A DNA stretch of 64,000 nt from assembly GCA_030765065.1 (NCBI GenBank), contig CM060990.1, forward strand, positions 498,284,190 through 498,348,189, given 5' to 3'. Shown here piece by piece: positions 45,922 to 55,756 of this stretch. Made by a program: the position numbers and the translations under genes. Within the stretch, counting starts at the first letter, position 1, and each line of letters opens with the position of its first letter. Below the pieces are notes generated by a model, which saw only the letters and a list, made by a program, of their open reading frames with translations, searched no databases and had not been told where the DNA came from. Source of the DNA: Deroplatys truncata. Taxonomy: Eukaryota; Arthropoda; Insecta; Mantodea; Mantidae.

Positions 45922-46953
45922 TTAAACAATTGGAAACTAAGGCCTCAATATCATTAACACAAATATCAAATTTTCTTAGAAATTCACTACAGATGAATCT
46001 TGAAAAAATTACCCTATACTATTTGAGCTTCATGACAGTAATGAGCATGCGTTAGAAATATGTACCGGTAACACAAAAATTGACCAAATAAGTTGCATCA
46101 AATTTCTGGGCATCTATATTGACACAAATCTAGCATATAATGACCATGTAGACATGGTCAGTAAAACACTGTGTGCTAATACATATCTATTAAGAAAATT
46201 ATCATCATATAAACTAGAAAGTGATGCACTAAAAATGGTATACTATGGGTTATTACAATCTCACATTGCATACAGTATTGAAATATGGGGAGCAACTAGT
46301 AAATTAAAATTAAATAGAAATCTAATTCTACACAAAAAAAAAGAAAAAATGTTGAGATGTATATTTAACTTAAATTGCCAATCTGTAACAGTAATATTTA
46401 AAAAGCAGCAGATACTAACTGTGATATCATTGTATGTATATAAGGTTATTCTATTAATAAAATCAAAAGGAGAGTCTACACGGCTAAACAAAGATCATTA
46501 TTCCTACAACACTAGAGGCATGAATAATTACCATAGAGGCTAAAACTTCAAGTAAGAAAGATCCATATATTATAGGTATCATTATATACAATAAACTTCC
46601 CCATTATATTAAATTAGCACAGGGAGATATGTTTAAACAATAATTGAAAAATGCCTGTATAATTTAACTGAGCTGTAAATATAGCATTAACTTATACTCA
46701 AGTGAGTATAGTGAGAATACTCAAGTGAATTTTAAATGTAGTATTAAGTTTATTTCAGTGTAGTGTAAATATATTATTTTAAGTCGATTTGCATAGTAAA
46801 TTAAATTGTACACAATTACTGTATTATGTACTGTGTTTTATATCACTGTACAATCTTATATTAGATTCTGACCATGCCTAAAACTTGTAACACCAAGTCC
46901 CAAAGAAAGAAAAAAAGAAAGAAAGAAAGAAAGGAAGGAAGGAAGAAAGAAAT
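45922..46953 (+). pseudogene. LINE RT C-terminal part and 3' end
   Basis: Reading resumes from ADKT as KQLETKASISLTQISNFL, then LHDSNEHALEICTGNTKI, SCIKFLGIYIDTNLAYNDHV near 46095-46150 (the KFLGv.iD..l.w..Hi block), and a 129-codon open frame from 46154 with TYLLRKLSSYKL, MVYYGLLQSHIAYSIEIWG and IFKKQQILTVISLYVYK. It closes with LPHYIKLAQGDMFK near 46590. The 3' UTR ends in an AAAG/GGAA tract at about 46901-46953. Confidence 0.85.
46901..46953. repeat. (AAAG)n/(GGAA)n simple repeat
   Basis: Purine-rich AAAG and GGAA units at the presumed 3' tail of the CR1-like LINE. Confidence 0.9.
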
Positions 46954-47509
46954 GTGATGACAAGTTCAATCCCGACTTAGGATAGGTTAGCACAGCATTG
47001 CTGGAGTCAGGTTAGATCAGATGGTATTGACAATCATCAACTCATGTATATGGAATACACTCCTTCATTCATCAAGTGGCAACCAGAGATGTATACCAAG
47101 AGAAACTACACTTTCAAGAGAAACTAGATACCTCTGATTATACTGTAAACTGTGTACTTCATTCTACATAAAAACAAAAAAAGTTTTAGGAGAATTTAAA
47201 GATGAAGCCAATGGGAAAGTCAATGCATTGTAGGCCTCAGACCTAAATGTAGGTTCTCTGTATTGATGGACATGTGATAAAGTTTGAAGCTATCAAACAT
47301 AATGCTATTAAGCAATACATCATATTTGATACCTATATGGATTGCCTTAGGACTAATGAAATAACAAGAAGGCCATGAAGGATTTCACTTGTAATGGGTA
47401 GTTAGAATGCTTCGAGATGAGTGGAATATTTGGATACAGTAATGCGCTTTAGTCAGATGACAAGACAGTAGCCTTTTGTACTATTGCCATAGAGGCTTTG
47501 AGAAGCTCA
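46954..47509. other. Non-coding stretch
   Basis: No gene supported. Some of this may belong to the decayed LINE whose recognisable end starts at about 47510. Confidence 0.45.
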
Positions 47510-47790
47510 CTTTAAGCTTTACATCATAATGGTGCTTCACCTGTCTTTTATAGCTTTGAATTTTGGACACTGACAAAGGCATAAGAATAAGTATAGTGGC
47601 TGTAGAAGTAAAATTTCTAAGAATTATATTGGTTTGCACTATGGAGGCAATAGGCTTAGAGAAGTGCTCTATTTCCAGGCTAAATGTAAAATTAAGTGAA
47701 TATGAGTCATTGGCTTATACATGTTGAAAGGATGGGTGATGCTCCAAGATCTAAATAAAAAACTATGAGGTCTAAAAATGCTAGGGGAAA
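47510..47790 (+). pseudogene. LINE C-terminal fossil
   Basis: PVFYSFEFWTLTKA near 47540-47580, VEVKFLRIILVCTMEAIGLEK near 47600-47665 and SHWLIHVERMGDAPRSK near 47705-47755 match in order the post-RT region common to RTE/CR1-type LINEs (YGSE.WTLTK, EMKFLR...R, W.GHVERM). Frames change between blocks. The rest of the element is not visible. Confidence 0.6.
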
Positions 47791-48827
47791 GGAACTAATT
47801 TTATCTTTTCATTACTAAAAGTAGTTGTAAATTTCCCTGTTTGAGTAACCAATTTTATGGTATTTTGGTAAATATTGACATCACATTTAGCCTTCCTTAG
47901 CTATATCTGCCTTGTTGATTCATACTGTCATACACATGGAAATAAGCTTTAGGTACCTACAGTAAATGGTGAGGTGTGACTTCTTAGTGTATAAACCTAT
48001 TAAATAGAACGCATACAGAAAGTTTGTGTTCACATTAAGATATGTACATTACACTGAGAGGAAGTCTAAGCAAAATGCTTCATTTGACTTGATTATGATC
48101 CGACATCTAGAAAATTCAAATTTCTCTTTACCATGATTCTTGAGTGATATGCGAGAACTTTAACCCACATTCAGCTATGTTGATGCATTGGCTCAAATTA
48201 ATAAGCTGTATTGTGTATCAAGTTCTAATTTAACCTTCAAACTTTATGTGATACAGCTGGAAAACCTAATACTGCTATAACATGAAGCATCATTTTTTCG
48301 AGCACTGGCCACCTCACATGGGGTTATTATCCTCTCATTCCTTTCAAGCTGAATAGTTCTATTTAGGTCAATGGGGAGAAGATGGTTATAACTTACCCAA
48401 GTAATGTCTGCCTCAGGTAGCAAAAGTCATTATCAATGTATAGGGATCTACATTTTTCGCATTTGCGATAACACCACCTTTTTAAAAATATTCCCTAAAA
48501 TACATGGGAAACAGCTACCTATACATAACGTTGTTAACAATTAAAAAATTAAACAGATTTATTTCGCAAAATAAAGCAAAATGAGACAATAACGTGAATG
48601 TCGACTTTATCAATCTTATATGCACAATAATGCGAATTCACGGTGTTTGCCTGGCAACATGTCACTAGAGTTAGCCACACTGCATCACAGTCTTACAAGG
48701 TCAACTTCTTCTCCCACTCCATCACCTCGAATCATGTGCGTGCATCATTCTGCTTAAGAAACTGGTCAGTAATGATCTTTGTAAGTATTGTTGTTTTCTC
48801 TCTGTGTTCTGTTATGTTTAGTATTAT
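47791..48827. other. Non-coding stretch
   Basis: No gene supported and no repeat structure recognised. Confidence 0.45.
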
Positions 48828-49000
48828 GTCCAAGGTGAGCGTTAGTGCAAAGGAAAGGGTTCATGAATTTAAAAATGACGGATTATATGAATCCGATTCA
48901 AAAACCATAATGTGTCAATACTGTAACTGTACAGTATCTTGGGGTAGAAAAGTTGTGTACAGACAGCTCCAAATGTTTTCCATTCCACCTGTAGGGGGTA
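48828..49000 (+). pseudogene. CGGBP1-like BED-finger fragment
   Basis: Starting at MSKVSVSAKERVHEF the sequence gives a BED/CGGBP1-type zinc finger: KNDGLYESDSKTIMCQYC supplies the Cys-x2-Cys pair, TVSWGRK the middle, and VVYRQLQMF the helix where the family has a R-H-L segment. The first His reads Gln. Arthropod hAT-like transposases carry this finger at the N terminus. Reading remains open to 49089 but loses similarity after about 48990. It is probably an isolated fragment; a related finger end occurs at 55757. Confidence 0.55.
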
Positions 49001-49469
49001 AGCGGGGTGTCTTATCGAGAGGTAATGCCAGGTGCCTTAGCTCATACCTGCTCTACAAAGTTAGAGCGCTAAATAAAATATCATTCTAACACATTTCCCT
49101 TAGACTTGGCTGTAAGAAAGTAATAACTGTGCATTACAGCCCACAAAAGCAGTATACAAAATAATTTTTAGGAATTAGAGGCATCATATTGTTGTACAAT
49201 AAGCAAGTGTTAAAACAAAATCGTTTGCTTTTAGTATTCACTACTTTCTCTACCCATTATCAACTAACCTATGTTCTTTATTTTCATAATGTTCTTATAA
49301 AGTATGGTTTTTCCGTGCACTTTACCTTAATCTGGCAACATTTTAGGCCAGAAATTATTTCAAGTTACAGTCTAAGTTACACTTTTCTCTATTTGGTTGC
49401 ATGCAAGATGTTGTAATGACAAACAGCCGTGTATCTATACCACAGCTCTTCTTTTTACTGTCTCTACTA
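49001..49469. other. Non-coding stretch before the tandem array
   Basis: No gene supported. The last ~50 bases share a CAGCT...TTTTTACT block with the region next to the monomers at 14370-14400. Confidence 0.4.
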
Positions 49470-50893
49470 TTTACCTATAATAATTAGGGAAAGTATTGTA
49501 TTCCACCCAAAAATTAAATAACGAGATTCACTGGAAATACACGTTTTGAGACTCTCTGAATCCAAAGAAAGCATTTTTAATATCTCTACTATGTAGATAC
49601 AGGAGGTAGAGAAAGTATTGTATTCCACCCAAAAATTGAATAACAAGATTCATCGGATATACACGTTTTGGGACCCCCTGAATACAAAGAAACCACTTTT
49701 ACTTTCTCAACTACGTCGTTACATGAGGTAGAGAAAGTATTGTATGCTACCAAAAATTCAATGATATTCAGAAATACTTGTTTTGAGAATCCCTGAATCT
49801 AAAGATAGCATTTTAACTTTCTCAACTATGTAGTTACATGAGGTGGAGAAAGTATTGTATTCCACCAAAAATTCAATGATATTCACCGGAAATACTCGTT
49901 TTGAGACTCCCTGAATCCAAAAAAAGCATTTTTACTTTCTCTACTATGTAGTTACAGTAAGTAGAGCAAATATTGTATTCCACCCAAAAATTCAATAAAG
50001 AGATTCACCGGATATACACGTTTTGAGACTCCCTGATTCCGAACAAAGCATTTTTACTTTCTCTACTACGTAAATACAGGAGGTAGAGAAAGTATTGTAT
50101 TCCACCCAAAAATTGAATAACGAGATTAATACTGGGAATGAAAATATTCATTTTCAGACTCCCTGAAACCAAAGAAAGCGTTTTTACTTTCTCTACTACA
50201 TAGTTACAGTAAGTAGAGAAAGTATTGTGTTCCACCCAAAAATTCTACAAAGAGATTCATTGGAAATACACGTTTTGAGATTCCCTGAATCTAAAGAAAG
50301 CATTTTTACTTTCCCTAAGTAGCTACAGGAGATAGAGAAAGTATTATGTTCTACCCAAAAATTCAATAGAGATTCACTGGAAATGCACGTTTTGAGACTC
50401 CCTGAAACCAAAGGAAGCGTTTTTACTTTCTCTACTACATAGCTGCAGAAGGTAGAAAAATTATTGTATTCCATCACAAAATGAAGAGATTCACCGGAAA
50501 TAGATGTTTTGAGGCTCCTTGAATCCAAAGAAAGCATTTTTACTTTCTCTACTAAGTAGTTACAGTACGTAGTGCAAGTACTGTGTTCCATCCAAATATT
50601 GAATAATGGATTCACCAGAAATACACGCTTTGAGGTTCCCTGAAACCCAAGAAAGTATTTTTACTTTCTCAACTACGTAGTTACAGTAAGTAGAGCAAGT
50701 ATTGTATTCCACCCAAAAATTGAATAACGAATTCAATGGAAACACATGTTTTGAGGACCCTGAATCCAAAGTAAGCATTTTTACTTTCTCTACTACGTAG
50801 CTACAGTAAGTAGAGAAAGTATTGTATTCCACCTAAAAGTTCAATGCCATAATTTCCCAGAAATCACGTTTGTGACTCCCTGAATCCAATGAA
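49470..50893 (+). repeat. Tandem array, about 12 copies of a ~121-bp monomer
   Basis: Each unit reads in order GAGAAAGTATTGTATTCCACC, an AAAAATTgAATAA segment, GATTCACcGGAAATACACG, TTTTGAGACTCCCTGAA.CC, AAAGAAAGC and TTTTTACTTTCTCTACTACG. The GTATTGTATTCC landmark recurs about 12 times between 49491 and 50818, on average every ~121 bases. Units differ by scattered changes and small indels, so it is not freshly amplified. Within each unit CTTTCTCTAC and GTAGAGAAAG form an inverted pair. The array joins the core module at 50894 in the same order as at 13730-14590. Confidence 0.92.
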
Positions 50894-51460
50894 TTTATTT
50901 TTAGAAAAAGGTTCAAGTGTGAGTGGTGTGTGTGTGTGTCCACAAACAGCATAACTCAAAAGCAAACAGTTGGTTAAAAACCGAACTTAGTGTTTAAGTT
51001 CAACTTCTTCCAAGAATGCGGCACTGAGATTTTAAAGAATATCCCCCACTGCAAACTACCCTTTAGATTGGACATTTTTCGAAATTTGTTATTCTTTCCA
51101 AAATGGCTCTAAGAATATTGATTAAAATACATATGTTTAAGCTATTTTCATGATAAATAGAATGTATATCTTTTATTTTCTAGGAATAGTCTGTAAATTA
51201 GTCTTTATTGTGAATGACTGTTGATAATTAGTAAATCGTAAGACAGAGACAAAAATCTTATTGCACAACAACTGTATATCTTGTTAAAGCACAAAATTTA
51301 TATTTAATAACATTTTTATTTTATGTAAAATAACTTTTATATTTTACCTATTCTGAAATATTCTTTGTTATCAGTTTGGATTTTTAAATACTTTATACTT
51401 CTCTCAACTACAAATAGCTATTGTTCTTCTTTCTTTCTTGTGTTCATACAATGAAAACAG
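50894..51460 (+). repeat. Composite element core module, copy at 50.9 kb
   Basis: It starts with AAAAAGGTTCAAGTG and a short GT run, then CTCAAAAGCAAAC, TTTAAGTTCAACTTC, GCAAACTACCCTTTA and AAAATGGCTCTAA. A similar ordered set is found at 52240-52760 and, inverted, at 13730-14150. The core continues after the SINE-B insertion as 52037 to about 52130. No open frame of note. Confidence 0.75.
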
Positions 51461-51477
51461 AATTTCAAAGCTGTCAC

Positions 51478-52020
51478 TCTGTGGCTCACATTCAGGAGGT
51501 TGTGGGTTCGAGTCCTCTGGCCAACCTTCCTGACCCTTGGGTTCTTTCGAGGGGTTTTTCCTGGGTCGCCAGGCAAATGCTAGGAAGGATTCTCATGTCC
51601 CCGAATTTCCTGAACCTCCATTTCATCTCCATTATAATTTCCCTTTATCTTTCATCCGTTGGTCTCTTTCAGGGTTGGGAGTGTTGGCGATGGTGTTTTG
51701 GTGCAGTGTGGCAGGGGAAAAGGATGCTTTTTGTGACTCTCCATCCCTCGGCTTTCAGCTGGCTGTCGGGAGTATCCTAACTTCCTTGAGGGGTGTTGGA
51801 CACCCTCTGTGGTGGGTGGGGTCCCTGGTCTGCCTGTCCGTCTGACGGGGAGTCTCTATCTGAAAACTTAGGGACCCTGCCATTACTATGCCGTCACTCC
51901 TGGTTCCTGACGCCCGGTGTCTCCTCTCGTCTCATCCTTTCTCCCGGAGATGTCCCCTTGTGGGGCGTAGGCACAATATCCTCTATAAGGATCAGTGCCA
52001 AGTCCCCTCCGTAGCCAACT
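51478..52020 (+). repeat. SINE-B copy 2, tRNA-derived, ~543 bp
   Basis: The B-box-like GGGTTCGAGTCC lies at 51504-51515; the A box is missing or truncated. The body matches the copy at 53066 through its whole length, including TTCAGGGTTGG, GCTGTGCCGTCACTCCTGGTTCC-like sequence and a CCGCCCGGTGTCTC-like block. Flanking near-repeats AATTTCAAAGCTGTCAC (51461-51477) and AATCCAAAGCTATCAC (52021-52036) are its target-site duplication. It interrupts the composite core module. Open frames through it are incidental. Confidence 0.75.
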
Positions 52021-52036
52021 AATCCAAAGCTATCAC

Positions 52037-52239
52037 ATAGCGATCAGCTTTGAGGGATTTGGCTATCGGTTTAGCTTAATATGTTTTGGTTATACCTACA
52101 AAGAATTGTGTGAATAAGTGATGAAGGTTTATCAGTATTAACATGACATAGATACAAAATAAGCTTTGTAAGAATAGTTTGTAGAAGAGCAAGCAGGGAA
52201 ATTCATGTGAATGCAACTTATATTCTATAGCAAAAGCTC
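52037..52239 (+). repeat. Composite element, continuation after SINE-B
   Basis: The segment CTATCGGTTTAGCTTAATATG resembles CTATCATTTTAGCTACTGCAT near 52875. GAATGCAACTTATATTCTATAG near 52210 resembles GAATGCAACACGTTAGATTG near 52803. So modules of the composite element repeat here in diverged tandem form. Confidence 0.55.
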
Positions 52240-52940
52240 CATATGCCTGTGAACAACATAAATCCAAAGCGAAAAGTCGGTTAAATACCTAACTTGATAT
52301 TTAAGTTCAGCATCTATCAAAGATATGACAAGGATTTTCAAAAATATCTCCTCCATCCTGAACAACCCTTTACCTGGAAAAATTTTTGAAATTTGTTATT
52401 TTCTTTAAAATGGCTCTAATGATTTTGATTAAAATCCTCTCTGTTTAAAATATTTTCATGAAAAACGAAATATACATTTTGAACTTACTGAAAAGAGCCT
52501 CTCAAGTCTTCGTCATTCTGAATGACTTTTGTATAATTGGTAAACTCTAAAAGATTGGAAAAAGTTTTGCTACACTAGAAATACAGATCCTGTTAAAGCA
52601 TGTAGTTTGTTATACATATATTTTATGAGATTAACCATTTCCCAGTTATTTTTTTTATTGGTTTGAATACTTTTTGTAACTGAGAAGTCGCTATTCATTT
52701 TATTTTTGCCGCGGTCATACAAACAACATGGAATTTCAAAGCATCACGTAGCGAGATTTAGAAAAAAAAATTTGTAGAATGGTGAGAAGAGAAAGTTACG
52801 TGAATGCAACACGTTAGATTGTTCTCGTGGTAATGAAAAGAGCGTGGAGTTTCAAAGACACCACATAAAAATCTGACTATCATTTTAGCTACTGCATTCT
52901 TCTTATACTTGCAACCAAGTTTGTAATGACAGTTCATCTC
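52240..52940 (+). repeat. Composite element core module, third copy
   Basis: Ordered matches to the module at 50894 include AACATAAATCCAAAGCGAAAA, TTTAAGTTCAGCATC, GAACAACCCTTTACCTGGA, GAAATTTGTTATTTTCTTT, AAAATGGCTCTAATGATTTTG and TGGAATTTCAAAGCATCAC. No tandem monomers precede it. From 52760 to 52940 tail modules follow. Confidence 0.7.
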
Positions 52941-53065
52941 AATTAACAAGAAAACTCTTTCACTCAAGCTATGTGTAGGACAAGGTTGGAAAGATAGAAT
53001 CAGATTGAAAAATTCAATGTCATAGCTGAGATTTGAACTATGGATCTTCCAGTTTACGTCCACAT

Positions 53066-53630
53066 GGAGCCGAGGTAACGCGTGCGACTCGCATTTGGGA
53101 GATCCCTAGTTCGCTTCCCGGAACCCGTCCGATCTGACCCACATTTTTTTTTTTGGGAGTCTTCCCAGGTCGTCAGGTGAATGCTGATATGATTTCTCTC
53201 CGCTCCCAAATATCATTCCATGCATTTCATTCATCCGTAACCCCGTTAGGTCTGTTTCAGGGTTGGAAGTGTCAGCGATGGTGTTCCGGTGCGGCATGGC
53301 AGAGAAAAAGGACGCTCTCTGTAGAACCTTATCCATCTTCAGCTGGCTGCCAGGTTATACAGACCGCCTCTTGGGGGGCATTGGACCCTCTGTGTGGTTT
53401 GCCTTCCCGACTGTCAGAGCGTCTCAATCTGGAAACTTTAGGAACCTTGTAATTGCTGTGCCGTCACTCCTGGTTCCGGCCGCCCGGTGTCTCTCACCTC
53501 GTCCCTCCCTCCCTCCCGGGGGCGCCCCCTCGAGAGGGGCACAAGCACATTATCCTCATTCACTGGATCAGGGTCGAGTCTCTGTTACAAATCCAATACC
53601 ATTCCAGACCAGGGAAGGGAAGCATTTTAA
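53066..53630 (+). repeat. SINE-B copy 3, tRNA-derived
   Basis: The best preserved head: GCCGAGGTAACGCGTGCGACTCGC (A-box and anticodon-arm-like) begins at about 53070 and the B-box-like AGTTCGCTTCC lies at 53108-53118. A T run follows at 53145, then the body shared with the copy at 51478. The tRNA-like head shows mismatched arms, so it is a SINE promoter, not a functional tRNA gene. The 3' limit is approximate and no TSD was recognised. Confidence 0.75.
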
Positions 53631-55756
53631 GAATTCAGAACGTGAATCGTAGTATAAAGTACCTAAGTCCTGTTTTTTTGTTTTGTTTTTCCATCTTCAG
53701 ATTTGTAACTTGAAAGCAATTTAATTTTCTGAATAGAGTGCTTTCAATTGAACCAATTGCAACAAAAGCACATCAACTGGTCTGCATTAACACTTTCTGG
53801 TCACTATTTTGAAAATTTAGCTTATATATTACCCTAACCAAATAAAACAGCTATACAGAAACTGCATATTTTGCACTAAACGTTGTTTCCTCGTATCTAC
53901 TAACATTTTCTCCTTTTGGATACAATACCTACATAGGTGTTTTTACTCTACGTCCACTATACAACTGGCAGGCACGATTTTTCTTCCTTTCTTTTGTGAG
54001 TGTGTGCAAAGGAAATTATGTTTCAAATAAAACAATCTTTATTCATTTTTCAGTAACAAACGCAAAATATATCTCATTTTGAAGAAAATTTAATGTTGCA
54101 CTTAATTGTGCTCAAACTGTTTCAACAGTTTGACATTAATATTATTTTTGCTTCCATATTTTTAAAACATTACTTAAATATTATCGCAACTGAATGTGCC
54201 AACTGTATGGAACTACAAACTTAGCGCTAAATGTTGTGATCAATATCTATGAAAATTAAAAAGCAAAACGAACTTATATTCAAGGCAATAAATACCCTCT
54301 GCTTCGGAGTACATGCAGAATATTTTATTGGTGATAATTATGAAACTATTATTATTATTTATTGCTAGCAACAAACGTTAAAAACAAGATATACATTAAG
54401 CGAACCTTGTTTCTCAAGAAAATTACTTAATCTTAAACTTGTGTAGCACCCGCATAAAGAGTGCAATATTTGATTTTTAAATAACATATTATGCAAAGAA
54501 AATGTTAATTTATTTTGCTTGAATAGATCTAGTAAAGAGAAAAATATTTAGTTTCATATTCTTTCCTCTTGGAGTCAGGTCGCTGAATTATATGAGCATA
54601 CACAGAAGTAAATGTGACCTTTGAGATGATACCGGCACTTACTGTTGGCTATAGCCAGGCATGACTAGTCGAGAAGACATTTCTTCCCCCTCTTCCTCTA
54701 CACCCATTGGTCCATCGGAAAACATGAAGTACTGTTCTTCAATTTGTAGATAGGAGGTTGTGTAATTATTTGGAGGAGTTTGCCCCACAGTTGTATGCTA
54801 ATTTGAAAAATAGCAATTTTAGCGTTGTTTATGATGCGAGATGTTTCTTGTAAGCTCCACGTTTTGCGTCAATTTGCGGTAGGTTTTTGGTTACATAAAT
54901 ATTATTAAGGTTACGTAATAAAGATACACTTTGATGTTGTTTGATTTTTAGGATGTCAAACTTTATAGTGAAGATGATGCTTGTTTTTACGTAATATTAT
55001 TAATGTTATTTGCCTCGGCTGCTTTCAGTCGACTATAGAAACACAAGTTCTTGTAGGGTTGTGATAAGACTCAAATTATAAAATGCCACGCAATTTACTT
55101 TTTAATTTTTTACTTCTTTTTATTTCACTTTATATATGCACAGTTTTATAAACACAACACTTTATAAAATAAAACTGTGAGCACTTAATACATTTTTGGC
55201 AGAGAACACAAATTTTATCATTTATACTTTACAACATTTTTACACACGACTTTCACGTCTACTCTTCACAACTTCATGTCCGCGACTGACTAGATTCAAT
55301 GGTACAAATCTTTAGCGTCGGTAATGCCATTCTCCTATTGGCTGATTCTAGTCCAATAGAATTTAAGTATTCAAACTAAACATCTTTCTTTACTTTTGAT
55401 TGGCTAATTCCAAACTGTAAGCGAAATTACGTTATTACCGATCTTTTTATAACCAGTATTTTTTTTAAAATTCCAGACACATTACTGTCACCAAAATTAC
55501 ATTATTGCCTCATTATTAACATCCTAAAACATAGTATTCTCAAATTTTTTGCACTATTAGAGTATATAAACATTTACATATCACTAATAAATATGTTTAC
55601 AATAAAAATAAGTATTTACAATGACTTTACATACAATATAAATAATAACTATATACATACTGTTTTCAAGGTGGGCTGTTATTGAATTAAATTAATAAAA
55701 AATACAATTAGTATCATTTAGGCATTAAAATACTGCCTCAAAAATTTGGAGCCTTC
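53631..55756. other. AT-rich non-coding stretch
   Basis: No gene supported. Faint tandem similarity exists between about 53840-54130 and 54190-54460 (shared CACTAAACGTTG / CGCTAAATGTTG and AGTAACAAACG / AGCAACAAACG). It is too weak to call firmly. Confidence 0.4.

Noticed and set aside
49470-50893. The regular array considered as a CRISPR.
   Set aside because: Units of ~121 bp repeat along their whole length with no unique spacers, and the genome is eukaryotic.
51421-52014. Open frames of 70-120 codons.
   Set aside because: They are translations of GC-richer SINE-B sequence; the SINE is non-coding.
53070-53125. A tRNA gene on plus.
   Set aside because: It is the tRNA-like head of SINE-B; stems are imperfect and the body continues as in the copy at 51478.
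53840-54460. A ~330-bp tandem duplication.
   Set aside because: Shared blocks are few and their spacing is inconsistent, so the call cannot be supported.
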